From: Sediminibacterium sp.
GTDB taxonomy: Bacteria > Bacteroidota > Bacteroidia > Chitinophagales > Chitinophagaceae
Length of the DNA: 64,000 nucleotides
Assembly: GCA_007280515.1 (NCBI GenBank)
Contig: QYPL01000005.1
Span: forward strand, 81,683-145,682
Direction of reading: 5' to 3'
The notes under the pieces were generated by a model, which was not told the origin of the DNA, did no database searches, and saw only the letters and a program-made list of their open reading frames with translations. This document shows positions 1 through 8,080 of the stretch, in pieces. Numbering within the stretch: position 1 is the stretch's first letter; every line of letters starts with the position of its first letter. The position numbers and the translations under genes were made by a program.

Positions 1-225
1 AATGTCATCACTAAACAAGTGCTTAACTTAAATTTAGCAGATGATGCAAAGGGTTGGTTAGGGTCGGGTATGGATGATATTTATGATCAAAGAATTCCGA
101 TGACTTTGGCACCTATTCATTTAAATAAAGGGATGAATGAAATAAATATTCAACATACCATGAGAGAGGATCCCTTAGAGAATATTTTATCTACAGGCAT
201 TAGAGTAGAAAAAGTAAAACTATGA
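1..225 (+). CDS. gldH: Gliding motility lipoprotein GldH, C-terminal end (5' truncated)
   Basis: The reading frame is open from the first base, so this is the last 74 codons of a longer gene. The visible end carries the pattern WLGSGMDDIYD, then IPM, then MREDPLENILSTGIRVEK, which I recognise as the conserved C-terminus of GldH. GldH is an outer-membrane-associated lipoprotein needed for Bacteroidota gliding and linked to the type IX secretion machinery. The lipoprotein signal lies outside the window. The stop overlaps the start of the histidine kinase gene (ATGA), so the two are probably translated from one message. The assignment rests on the C-terminal pattern alone. Confidence 0.8.
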   Translation, partial: NVITKQVLNLNLADDAKGWLGSGMDDIYDQRIPMTLAPIHLNKGMNEINIQHTMREDPLENILSTGIRVEKVKL

Positions 226-1202
226 ACTGGAAATTAGTAAAAATTAATAAACTAAAATTAGTAAGTCTTATTTATTGGGTTTTTCTCACTTACATGATTG
301 CAGCCTTTATTTGGTGGTATGTATCATTGGAAAAACAAAATAATGAAATTGCGGCTATTAAATTTCAATCTATTCAATTAAGCGACCCTTCCTTAGCAGC
401 CAAAACCCATGCCATTCAATATTTTCAACTCAGAAAGACAAAGCAATTTGTAGGAGAAGGCCTAACTTTTTTACTCTTATTTTTATTGGGGGCTATTTAT
501 GTGTACCGCTCCTTGATGAAACAATTGCGTTATGCCGACCAACAGCAAAATTTTATGATGGCTGTTACCCATGAATTAAAAACACCCATTGCTATTTCAC
601 ATTTAAATATAGAGACCCTTTTAAAAAGAGAATTAGACAGTACGCAACAATTAAAATTATTAGAAGCTACTTTAAAAGAAACAAAAAGATTAGATCATTT
701 AAGTACTAATATTTTATTAACGGCCCAACTAGATATGGGCCAGTACGAGGCCAATAAACAATTAGTTAATTTATCTGAATTGGTGAGACAAACTACTAAA
801 TCTTTTCAAGAAAGGTACCCTTCTAGAATTTGTAATACCATTATAGAAGACGGTATGGATATACAAGGAGAGCCTTTATTGTTACAATTATTAATTAATA
901 ATTTAATCGACAATGCCAATAAGTATGCGCCCGTCACGGAGCCTATTTATATTCATTTACAATCGCATCAAAACACTGTTCAGCTTATTGTCAAGGACCA
1001 AGGACCAGGCATTGCAGCTGCCGATAAAAATAAAGTATTTGAAAAATTTTATCGTGTGGGAGCTGAAAGTACCAGAACTACTAAAGGCAGTGGATTAGGC
1101 CTTTACCTTTGTAAAAAAATTGCTGAATTTCATAATGCGACCATTCAATTAACTGCCAACATACCTACTGGAAGTATATTCACTGTTACTTTTTTTATCT
1201 AA
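222..1202 (+). CDS. Sensor histidine kinase, two membrane segments
   Basis: This is a membrane-bound sensor kinase of 326 residues. Membrane segments lie at about residues 13-36 and 78-96. They enclose only about 40 residues, so there is no folded periplasmic sensor domain. The HisKA box VTHELKTPIA places the phospho-accepting histidine at H117. The ATPase domain shows the N box NNLIDNANKYAP near residue 226, DQGPGI near 259 and GSGLGLYLC near 289, so all catalytic parts are present. The start overlaps the gldH stop by 4 bp, and the partner regulator starts 4 bp after the stop. The signal sensed is unknown; the small loop suggests sensing within the membrane or through a partner protein. Confidence 0.93.
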   Translation: MNWKLVKINKLKLVSLIYWVFLTYMIAAFIWWYVSLEKQNNEIAAIKFQSIQLSDPSLAAKTHAIQYFQLRKTKQFVGEGLTFLLLFLLGAIYVYRSLMKQLRYADQQQNFMMAVTHELKTPIAISHLNIETLLKRELDSTQQLKLLEATLKETKRLDHLSTNILLTAQLDMGQYEANKQLVNLSELVRQTTKSFQERYPSRICNTIIEDGMDIQGEPLLLQLLINNLIDNANKYAPVTEPIYIHLQSHQNTVQLIVKDQGPGIAAADKNKVFEKFYRVGAESTRTTKGSGLGLYLCKKIAEFHNATIQLTANIPTGSIFTVTFFI

Positions 1203-1206
1203 TTAC

Positions 1207-1902
1207 ATGAGAAAATTTGAAATTTTATTGGTAGAGGACGAGGAAAATTTACACGATGCTTTAAAGCTAAATTTAGAGATGGAGGGCTATAGTGTGAGTT
1301 CTTCTTATGATGGGGCAAATGCCTTAAAGCAAATACAAACGGCACATTTTGATTTAATTATATTAGACATTATGCTTCCCTCTTTAGATGGTTTTGCTAT
1401 CACAGAAACAGTGAGGCTTCATAATATAGAAACACCCATATTAATTTTAAGTGCTAAAAATACAAGTGCCAATAGAGTGCAAGGTTTAAAATTAGGTGCA
1501 GATGATTATTTAACCAAGCCTTTTAATTTAGAAGAATTATTATTACGGGTTTCTAAATTAATTCAAAAAACAAATACTTCGAAGCAGCAAGCGAAAATAG
1601 AGGAGTATAGTTTTGCAGGGCATACATTTAATTTCAAATTACAAGAAGCCATTAATAATAAAGGGGAGAAGATAACTTTGACCAAGAAAGAATCTATGCT
1701 GCTTCAACTACTTATTGAAAATAAAAATACAGTGGTCACCAGAGAGAGAATTTTACAGTCGGTATGGGGTTATCAAGTTTTTCCTACCACCCGAACCATC
1801 GATAATTTTATTCTAAGCTTTCGTAAATATTTCGAGCAAGATCCCAAAACGCCGGTTCATTTCATTTCTATAAGAGGCGTGGGCTATAAATTCCTAGATT
1901 AG
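1207..1902 (+). CDS. OmpR/PhoB-family response regulator
   Basis: This is a DNA-binding regulator of 231 residues and the cognate partner of the kinase just upstream. The receiver domain (about 1-120) has the acidic pocket EDE at 10-12, the phospho-accepting D54 in LIILDIML, the switch S82 and the conserved K104 in LTKPFN. The C-terminal winged helix (about 130-231) ends with the typical IRGVGYKFLD. Every residue expected for phosphotransfer is present. No target can be deduced. The next gene starts 61 bp downstream, so co-transcription with it is possible but not shown. Confidence 0.94.
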   Translation: MRKFEILLVEDEENLHDALKLNLEMEGYSVSSSYDGANALKQIQTAHFDLIILDIMLPSLDGFAITETVRLHNIETPILILSAKNTSANRVQGLKLGADDYLTKPFNLEELLLRVSKLIQKTNTSKQQAKIEEYSFAGHTFNFKLQEAINNKGEKITLTKKESMLLQLLIENKNTVVTRERILQSVWGYQVFPTTRTIDNFILSFRKYFEQDPKTPVHFISIRGVGYKFLD

Positions 1903-1963
1903 TCGCTTTTGAATGCAATCTTTTGCTGCTTTTCGCGTTAATATTAGTAGTTAACATTTACGC

Positions 1964-3097
1964 ATGTCATTGAAATCTATTTTAGATTATTTAGAACCTA
2001 TTAATTTAGACCTTCTTTCCAAGGATGAAGGCTATCGGGATACCCAATTGGGTAAGCATATCAAGGCCAATGAAGGAAGTCTTCCCGATATTAGCCAAGC
2101 TGACATGGTCCTTATAGGCGCCGGGGAATGCAGGGGTGGTGGCTATGCATTAAATGGGCATCAGGCTGCCAATGCAGTAAGAGGGGCCTTGTATTCTCTT
2201 TATTATTGGCATACCCAGGTTTCTATTGTTGATTTAGGCAATGTAAAATTGGGCCAGTCTATTCAAGATAGTTATGCAGCCCTTAGAACGGTTATTTCAG
2301 AATTATTACTACAAAATAAGAAAGTAGTTATCATGGGTGGGTCTCATGACCTTAGTTTAGCTCAATACCATGCCTATACTTCTATACCCACTTTAGTGAA
2401 CGCCGTAGTGGTGGATGCAAAGATTGACTTAGACCTAGAAGCCAGGCTTCCAGCCGACCATTTTTTAGAGGAACTTTTTACTGGGCTTCCGAATCATTTA
2501 AATCACTATGCGCATATCGGATTCCAAAGTTATTTTATGCATCCGCATATGTTAGAGACCATCGATAAACTAAGATTTGATTGTTATCGTTTGGGTAAGG
2601 TGAGAGAAGATATTGAAGAAATGGAACCTGCCATTCGTGATAGTCATATGATGAGCTTTGATATTAGCGCCATTCAAAATGCACAAGCTCCTGCCAATTT
2701 AATTACGCCGAATGGTTTAAATGGAGAAGAGGCTTGTATTTTAATGCAGTATGCGGGTATGAGTTGGAAAACTAGTACCATCGGGCTATTTGGCTATCAG
2801 GCTGAATTAGATAATAATGGATTGACGGCTATTCAAATGGCTCAAATGATATGGTATGTGATAGATGGTATTCAGAAAGGGAAAAAGGAATCGCCCTTGT
2901 CGGATGCAGAAAGGTTTAAAGAATTTCATATTGCCTTTTCAGATATAGAAACTAATTTTTTACAAAGTAAGACCACTGGAAGATGGTGGATGCAAACACA
3001 TAATAATCAATGGGCTCCTTGTAGTTATAAAGATTATTTAGTAGCTTCCAATAACGAAATTCCAGAAAGATGGCTAAGAGCATTAGAAAGGGAATAA
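1964..3097 (+). CDS. Ureohydrolase (arginase/formimidoylglutamase)-fold protein with altered metal ligands
   Basis: This 377-residue protein has the arginase/agmatinase fold signatures. GGSHDLSLA holds the first manganese histidine (H128), VVDAKIDLD occupies the usual DAHxD position, and SFDISAI the usual SxDxD position. In active ureohydrolases the second and third motifs give six metal ligands together with H128. Here the DAHxD histidine is K153 and the second aspartate of SxDxD is S235, so two of six ligands are changed. From memory, close relatives in Bacteroidota share this version, usually named formimidoylglutamase or arginase; that is a recollection, not a search. The 3' end overlaps the next gene by 28 bp. 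No hut or arginine genes lie nearby, so catalytic activity is doubtful. Confidence 0.75.
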   Translation: MSLKSILDYLEPINLDLLSKDEGYRDTQLGKHIKANEGSLPDISQADMVLIGAGECRGGGYALNGHQAANAVRGALYSLYYWHTQVSIVDLGNVKLGQSIQDSYAALRTVISELLLQNKKVVIMGGSHDLSLAQYHAYTSIPTLVNAVVVDAKIDLDLEARLPADHFLEELFTGLPNHLNHYAHIGFQSYFMHPHMLETIDKLRFDCYRLGKVREDIEEMEPAIRDSHMMSFDISAIQNAQAPANLITPNGLNGEEACILMQYAGMSWKTSTIGLFGYQAELDNNGLTAIQMAQMIWYVIDGIQKGKKESPLSDAERFKEFHIAFSDIETNFLQSKTTGRWWMQTHNNQWAPCSYKDYLVASNNEIPERWLRALERE

Positions 3098-4383
3098 ATT
3101 TTCCCAGCGTATTTACATTCATTTTATTGTTACTGAGTTCTGCTTGTTCTGTTCGCCAGGCACAGAAAACATTATTAGCAGACCCTGCTTTAAAAGGAGC
3201 CCATGTGGGTGTGGCAGTCTATAACGTTCCTAAAGAAAAATGGGTAGACCGTCACTTAAGTGATTTATACTATACCCCTGCAAGTAATACTAAAATTCTT
3301 TCTTGTTATTTAGGTATGCGCTTTTTAGGCGATTCTATACCTAGTTGGAAAATGGCAGAAAACAAAGACAGTATTTTTTTATTGCCCTTAGGCGATCCTA
3401 GTTTTTTACATCCCGATTTTGCTTACCAACCAATTGCCGATTTAATTCGCCAAACAAAAAAGCAAGTAGTTCTATGTTTCCCCGATAAGGCCGATGACTT
3501 TGCGATGTATGGAAAAGGTTGGGCTTGGGATGATTATCCATATGACTATCAACCAGAAAGAAATAGATTAAATATTTATGGCAATGTACTTACCGTTACT
3601 AAATCAAAAAACGGAATACATATTCAGCCTAGTTTATTTACAAAAAATCAGGCAGTGCCAAAAGAGTTTACGCAGTGGTCAAGAGATAAATTGTCAAATC
3701 AATTTTTTGCCACGGGCAGAACTATTAAAGACAGCTTACAACAAATTCCATTTATTACCGATACCACTTATGCCTTAGCAAAAGCCTTATTAGAAGATAC
3801 ATTGCACCCCGCCTTTCCTATTGCTATTCAAAAAGGTTGGCATCAAAATAACGGGCATATTGTCAAATCAGTGCCTACCGATAGTCTATTAAAAATTATG
3901 ATGCATAGAAGTGATAACTTTTTTGCAGAGCAAGTTTTTTTAATGGCAAGTGAACAAATCTTAGGCACCATTAATGATGAAGCCTTGGTGGATACTATTT
4001 TAAAATTGGACTTTAGTTTTTTCCCTCAAACCCCACAATGGGCAGACGGTAGTGGACTAAGTCGCTTTAATTTAAATACGCCTGAAAACTATGTGGCCTT
4101 GTTGAAAAAAATGGAAAACGATTTTAGCTTAACGCGTATTAAAGGCGTTTTCGCGCAAGGAGGCAAGGGTACTTTGTCTGCTTATTATAAAAATATTCCG
4201 GGAGAATTGTATGCTAAAACAGGTACCCTAGGAAATCAAGTGGCGCTGAGTGGTTATATCATTACCAATAAAGGAACACATTTATTATTTTCGGTTCTAG
4301 TAGCAAATCATCTAAGCCCTAGCAGTTCTCCAGTAAGAAAAGCGGTGGAAGCCTATTTAACAAGTATCATGAAGCTAAACTAG
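3070..4383 (+). CDS. dacB: D-alanyl-D-alanine carboxypeptidase/endopeptidase, PBP4 (DacB) family
   Basis: This is a serine peptidase of the S13 family (437 residues) that trims or cuts peptidoglycan cross-links in the periplasm. The three active-site motifs are SNTK at residues 72-75 (nucleophile S72), SDN near 281 and KTG at 383-385. The N-terminus has a hydrophobic stretch ending in LLSSAC, so C26 may be lipidated, although the lipobox is loose. The start lies 28 bp inside the end of the preceding gene in another frame, suggesting translational coupling. I chose the ATG at 3070 because it gives a complete signal sequence. The gene is followed by a degenerate 15-bp tandem repeat and then by mutL, converging from the other strand. 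Confidence 0.92.
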   Translation: MAKSIRKGINFPSVFTFILLLLSSACSVRQAQKTLLADPALKGAHVGVAVYNVPKEKWVDRHLSDLYYTPASNTKILSCYLGMRFLGDSIPSWKMAENKDSIFLLPLGDPSFLHPDFAYQPIADLIRQTKKQVVLCFPDKADDFAMYGKGWAWDDYPYDYQPERNRLNIYGNVLTVTKSKNGIHIQPSLFTKNQAVPKEFTQWSRDKLSNQFFATGRTIKDSLQQIPFITDTTYALAKALLEDTLHPAFPIAIQKGWHQNNGHIVKSVPTDSLLKIMMHRSDNFFAEQVFLMASEQILGTINDEALVDTILKLDFSFFPQTPQWADGSGLSRFNLNTPENYVALLKKMENDFSLTRIKGVFAQGGKGTLSAYYKNIPGELYAKTGTLGNQVALSGYIITNKGTHLLFSVLVANHLSPSSSPVRKAVEAYLTSIMKLN

Positions 4384-4439
4384 GTAAAGTTGAGCTAGGT
4401 AAACTCGAATTAGGAAAGGTTGAATTAAATAAAGCTGAA
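4380..4439. repeat. Degenerate 15-bp tandem repeat, four units, between dacB and mutL
   Basis: Four consecutive 15-bp units (4380-4394, 4395-4409, 4410-4424, 4425-4439) follow the pattern YTAGGTAAAGTTGAR with drift. Read in the frame shifted by one relative to dacB, they give LGKVE, LGKLE, LGKVE and LNKAE. The repeat begins inside the dacB stop region and ends just before the mutL stop codon, so it fills the whole gap between the convergent genes. It contains no evident terminator hairpin. Confidence 0.85.
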
Positions 4440-4443
4440 CTAA

Positions 4444-6297
4444 TTATTTACTAAACAAGCCATCTAAATAATCTTCTTTTAATTCAACATAGGTAGGTGC
4501 TCCAGAAGCGGTAATAGTTGGAATATCGCAGTCTGACAAAGACTCAATCAAGGCATGCATTTCTTTGTGACTTAGCGCCTGACCTGCTTTAATAGCCATT
4601 TGACGCGCCATGCAGCGAATCAATTTTTCTCTTTTGCTAAATTTTATATCTCCACTAAAATGTTTAAACTGTTCTAGTAGTAATTCAATTGCATTTTTTT
4701 CATTACCTGAAATGACGTCTGCAGGAATGCCTTGTATAATAAAACTATTTTGACCAAAGGGTTCAATTTCATATCCAATAAGGGCAAGGTCTTCAATAAT
4801 ATCTTCTAGTAGTATGGCATCACTCACGCTTAATTCTAATACCACTGGAAATAAACTTTTTTGAGTAGCATGAGGCTGTACGCTGGCCTTTTGGAATTTT
4901 TCATACAATACTCTCTCGTGCGCTAATTGTTGGTGAATAATAATTACTCCACTATTGGAGGGCGCTAATATATAAGTTTGATGTAACTGAAGCAGACTTG
5001 TCGTTTCTTCAATTTGTAGTGGGTTGCCTTCTTTGTATAAACCCATGGAAGAGGCTTTTACAATATAGGATTCACCAGCTGCATCCAGCCCTTCATTCGA
5101 AGAAGGAATGTCTGTAAAAAAACTTTTCCAGTCTTGCTTAGCAGCATTCCCAGTTCTTGAAATTAAATGCGCTTGATTTTTCTTACTGAAGCCTTCATAC
5201 AAAGACTGCTTAGTAGTATTATTATACTTTTCGTCGGTAAAAGGTTTTTGAATCGCATCTAATTGTTGAATATTCGCATCCAAAGAAAAATCCAATGACG
5301 GTGCTACACTAAATTGTGCTAAGGCATGTCTTACGGCTGCTTGCACAAAGGCGTAAATTATTTTATCGTCTTCAAATTTTATTTCTTGCTTGGTAGGATG
5401 CACGTTAATGTCTACTTGTGCTGGATCTACATCAATGTATAATAAATAGCTAGGAAAATTTTCTTTAGCAATCAAACCTTCAAAGGCGTTGGCTACTGCG
5501 TGGTGTAAGTAAGCGCTTTTAATAAAACGACGGTTTACAAAAAAGTATTGGTCGCTTCTTGTTTTTTTAGCAGTATCGGGTTTGCCTACAAAGCCTGTAA
5601 TGGTTAAGTAGTCGGTCTTTTCACCTACTGTTACGAGCTTCGTTTGATAGGCATTGCCTAAAACTTGTATAGCTCTTTGTTTAAAACTACCACCATCCCA
5701 ATGATATACATCTTGTCCATTGCTAGACAAACTAAAATAAATTTCCGGGAATGCGAGGGCTACTCTTGTAAATTCTTCAATGATATGTTTAAGCTCGGCG
5801 CTATTACTTTTTAAAAAATTTCTTCTAGCAGGTACATTGAAAAATAAATTTTTCATACTTATACTAGTACCCACTGGACAAGCTATAGCACTTGTATCTG
5901 TCACTTTACTATTTTCAATTTCAACAGCGGTACCCATTTCATCTTCTACTCTTCTGGTTTTTAAACTTACTTGTGCCACCGCAGCAATAGAAGCCAAGGC
6001 TTCTCCACGAAAGCCCATGGTTCTAATTTGAAATAAATCTTCGATGGTACTTATTTTACTGGTGGCATGACGGGCAAATGCATTTTGCGCATCGGTGGCA
6101 TTCATGCCCTTTCCATTGTCAATGACCTGAATCAGGGCCTTGCCCGCATCATTGACTAGTAATTTAATTTCGGTGGCATCAGCATCTACCGCATTTTCTA
6201 GTAGTTCCTTTACCGCGCTGGCAGGTCTTTGTATAACCTCACCTGCCGCTATTTGATTGGCAATGTGGTCTGGCAGTAAATGAATGGTATCGGGCAA
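4444..6297 (-). CDS. mutL: DNA mismatch repair protein MutL
   Basis: MutL (617 residues) couples mismatch recognition by MutS to strand incision. The GHKL ATPase domain fills the N-terminal third: IANQIAAGEVIQRPASAVKE with the catalytic glutamate, ELLENAVDAD, DNGKGM, and the ATP-lid region TMGFRGEAL. NVHPTKQEIKF marks the transducer domain. The C-terminal dimerisation domain is recognisable and includes CMARQMAIKAGQ. I see no DQHA(X)2E(X)4E endonuclease motif: the matching place reads IIHQQLAHERVLYE, so it may be a divergent QLAHER form. The gene diverges from the oligopeptidase gene across 58 bp and converges on dacB. Confidence 0.96.
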   Translation of the reverse strand: MPDTIHLLPDHIANQIAAGEVIQRPASAVKELLENAVDADATEIKLLVNDAGKALIQVIDNGKGMNATDAQNAFARHATSKISTIEDLFQIRTMGFRGEALASIAAVAQVSLKTRRVEDEMGTAVEIENSKVTDTSAIACPVGTSISMKNLFFNVPARRNFLKSNSAELKHIIEEFTRVALAFPEIYFSLSSNGQDVYHWDGGSFKQRAIQVLGNAYQTKLVTVGEKTDYLTITGFVGKPDTAKKTRSDQYFFVNRRFIKSAYLHHAVANAFEGLIAKENFPSYLLYIDVDPAQVDINVHPTKQEIKFEDDKIIYAFVQAAVRHALAQFSVAPSLDFSLDANIQQLDAIQKPFTDEKYNNTTKQSLYEGFSKKNQAHLISRTGNAAKQDWKSFFTDIPSSNEGLDAAGESYIVKASSMGLYKEGNPLQIEETTSLLQLHQTYILAPSNSGVIIIHQQLAHERVLYEKFQKASVQPHATQKSLFPVVLELSVSDAILLEDIIEDLALIGYEIEPFGQNSFIIQGIPADVISGNEKNAIELLLEQFKHFSGDIKFSKREKLIRCMARQMAIKAGQALSHKEMHALIESLSDCDIPTITASGAPTYVELKEDYLDGLFSK

Positions 6298-6328
6298 TTT
6301 TAGTCACTTTTGAACTGTGTAAAAGTAG

Positions 6329-6336
6329 TAAATTTG
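6329..6336 (+). promoter_or_regulatory. Candidate -7 box TAAATTTG for the M3 peptidase gene
   Basis: This matches the Bacteroidota sigma-ABfr -7 consensus TAnnTTTG and lies 19 bp before the ATG. A TTTTG at 6308-6312 could serve as the -33 element, but the 16-bp spacing is shorter than usual. Assigned by pattern only. Confidence 0.5.
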
Positions 6337-6355
6337 CCACTTAAATTACCATATA

Positions 6356-8080
6356 ATGACAAGAACAGCAGACATTCAAAAACTAAGCCATCAGTTTCTA
6401 CCTACCGATGCTGTTATAACCAATTGGGAGGGCCTAGAGCCTTATTTCAAGACTTTATTAGCCCAAGATTTAGATTCGGTAGCCACCCTTGAAAAATGGC
6501 TTCAAAACCTAAGTGAACTAGAGGCCTTTATAAGTGAGGATGCTTGTTGGAGACAAATCAAAATGACCTGCGATACCACCGATAAATCTTTAGAAGAATC
6601 CTTCAATTTTTTCTGCATGGAGATACAACCCAAAATGCAACCTTATGCAGATGCACTGAATAAAAAATTAATCGCCTGTCCATTTACTGCAGACTTAGAT
6701 CAGTCTGCTTATTTCACCTATTTACGATCGGTCAAAAAAAGTATTGAACTTTTTAGAGAAGAAAATATTCCTATTCAAGCGGAGTTAAGTGTATTACAAC
6801 AACAATATGGAACCATTGCAGGAAAAATGACGATTCAATTTAAGGAGCAAGAATATACATTACAACAAGCAGCTCAGTTTTTAGAAAATCCAGATAGAGC
6901 TATTCGTGAAGAAGTGTATCTTAAAATTCAAGAGCGTCGTTTGCAAGATCAAACCAGTATGCATGATTTATTTTCTAGCTTAATTCAAAAAAGAAATCAG
7001 GTAGCTACCAATGCAGGCTTTGCCAATTATAGAGATTATAAATTTCAAGAGTTGGGAAGATTTGATTATTCTAAAGATGATTGTTATCAATTTCATCAAG
7101 CCATTAAATTACATGTGCTTCCACTGATTGATAAAATTTATGCACGTAAAAAAAAGAAATTAGTACTATCTACTTTAAAGCCTTGGGATACAGAAGCAGA
7201 GCCAGCAGGCATAGCCCCTTTAAAACCATTTTCAGACGGTAAGGATTTATACAATAAATCGGTAGCTTGTTTTGAAAAATTGAATCCATTTTTTGCAGAC
7301 TGCTTACGCAAGATGGATGAACTCAAGCATTTTGATTTAGAAAGTAGAAAAGGAAAAGCGCCGGGTGGATATAATTGCCCCTTAGCTGAATCGGGGGCGC
7401 CTTTTATTTTTATGAATGCAGCTGGACAAATGAGTGATGTAACTACCATGGTGCATGAAGGTGGTCATGCCATACATTCTTTTTTAGCACATCCGCTTTC
7501 TTTAACGGCCTTTAAAGAATATCCAATGGAAATGGCTGAAGTGGCAAGTATGTCAATGGAATTATTTACCATGAATCATTGGCAAAGCTTTTTTGATAAT
7601 GAAGAAGATTTAAATAGAGCAAAGGAGCATCAGTTAGAAAGAACCATTACTATATTTCCTTGGATTGCTATTATTGATAAGTTTCAACATTGGGTTTATG
7701 AAAATGCTTTGCATACCATAGAAGAGCGCACGGCTTCTTGGAAAAATATTGTAGCTGAATTTTCTACCGACAGCATTGACTATTCAGGTTTAGATATGTA
7801 TAGAGCTATAGGATGGCAAAGACAACTGCATTTATTTGAAGTACCTTTTTATTATATTGAATATGGGATTGCACAATTAGGTGCTATTGGCATGTGGATG
7901 CAGTATCAAAAAAATCCGACAGAGGCTTTAGAGAATTATATGAATGCTTTAAGCTTGGGGGGAACTAAAACCTTACCTGAATTATATAAAACAGCAGGCA
8001 TTGAATTTAATTTCTCACCTGATTATGTAAAAAAATTAATGGATTTTACAAATCAGGAATTAGAAAAATTATACGCTTAA
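6356..8080 (+). CDS. M3-family oligoendopeptidase (PepF-like)
   Basis: This is a cytosolic zinc metallopeptidase of 574 residues that degrades oligopeptides. The zinc motif is VHEGGHAIHSF, with H367, E368 and H371. The third ligand is likely in the following helix, in the segment EYPMEMAEVASMSMEL. No signal peptide is seen. The length and the all-helical pattern fit oligoendopeptidase F rather than the longer Dcp/oligopeptidase A group. The gene stands alone on the plus strand, diverging from mutL. Its stop is immediately followed by the stop of ricT on the other strand (8081), so the two convergent genes abut. Confidence 0.93.
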   Translation: MTRTADIQKLSHQFLPTDAVITNWEGLEPYFKTLLAQDLDSVATLEKWLQNLSELEAFISEDACWRQIKMTCDTTDKSLEESFNFFCMEIQPKMQPYADALNKKLIACPFTADLDQSAYFTYLRSVKKSIELFREENIPIQAELSVLQQQYGTIAGKMTIQFKEQEYTLQQAAQFLENPDRAIREEVYLKIQERRLQDQTSMHDLFSSLIQKRNQVATNAGFANYRDYKFQELGRFDYSKDDCYQFHQAIKLHVLPLIDKIYARKKKKLVLSTLKPWDTEAEPAGIAPLKPFSDGKDLYNKSVACFEKLNPFFADCLRKMDELKHFDLESRKGKAPGGYNCPLAESGAPFIFMNAAGQMSDVTTMVHEGGHAIHSFLAHPLSLTAFKEYPMEMAEVASMSMELFTMNHWQSFFDNEEDLNRAKEHQLERTITIFPWIAIIDKFQHWVYENALHTIEERTASWKNIVAEFSTDSIDYSGLDMYRAIGWQRQLHLFEVPFYYIEYGIAQLGAIGMWMQYQKNPTEALENYMNALSLGGTKTLPELYKTAGIEFNFSPDYVKKLMDFTNQELEKLYA

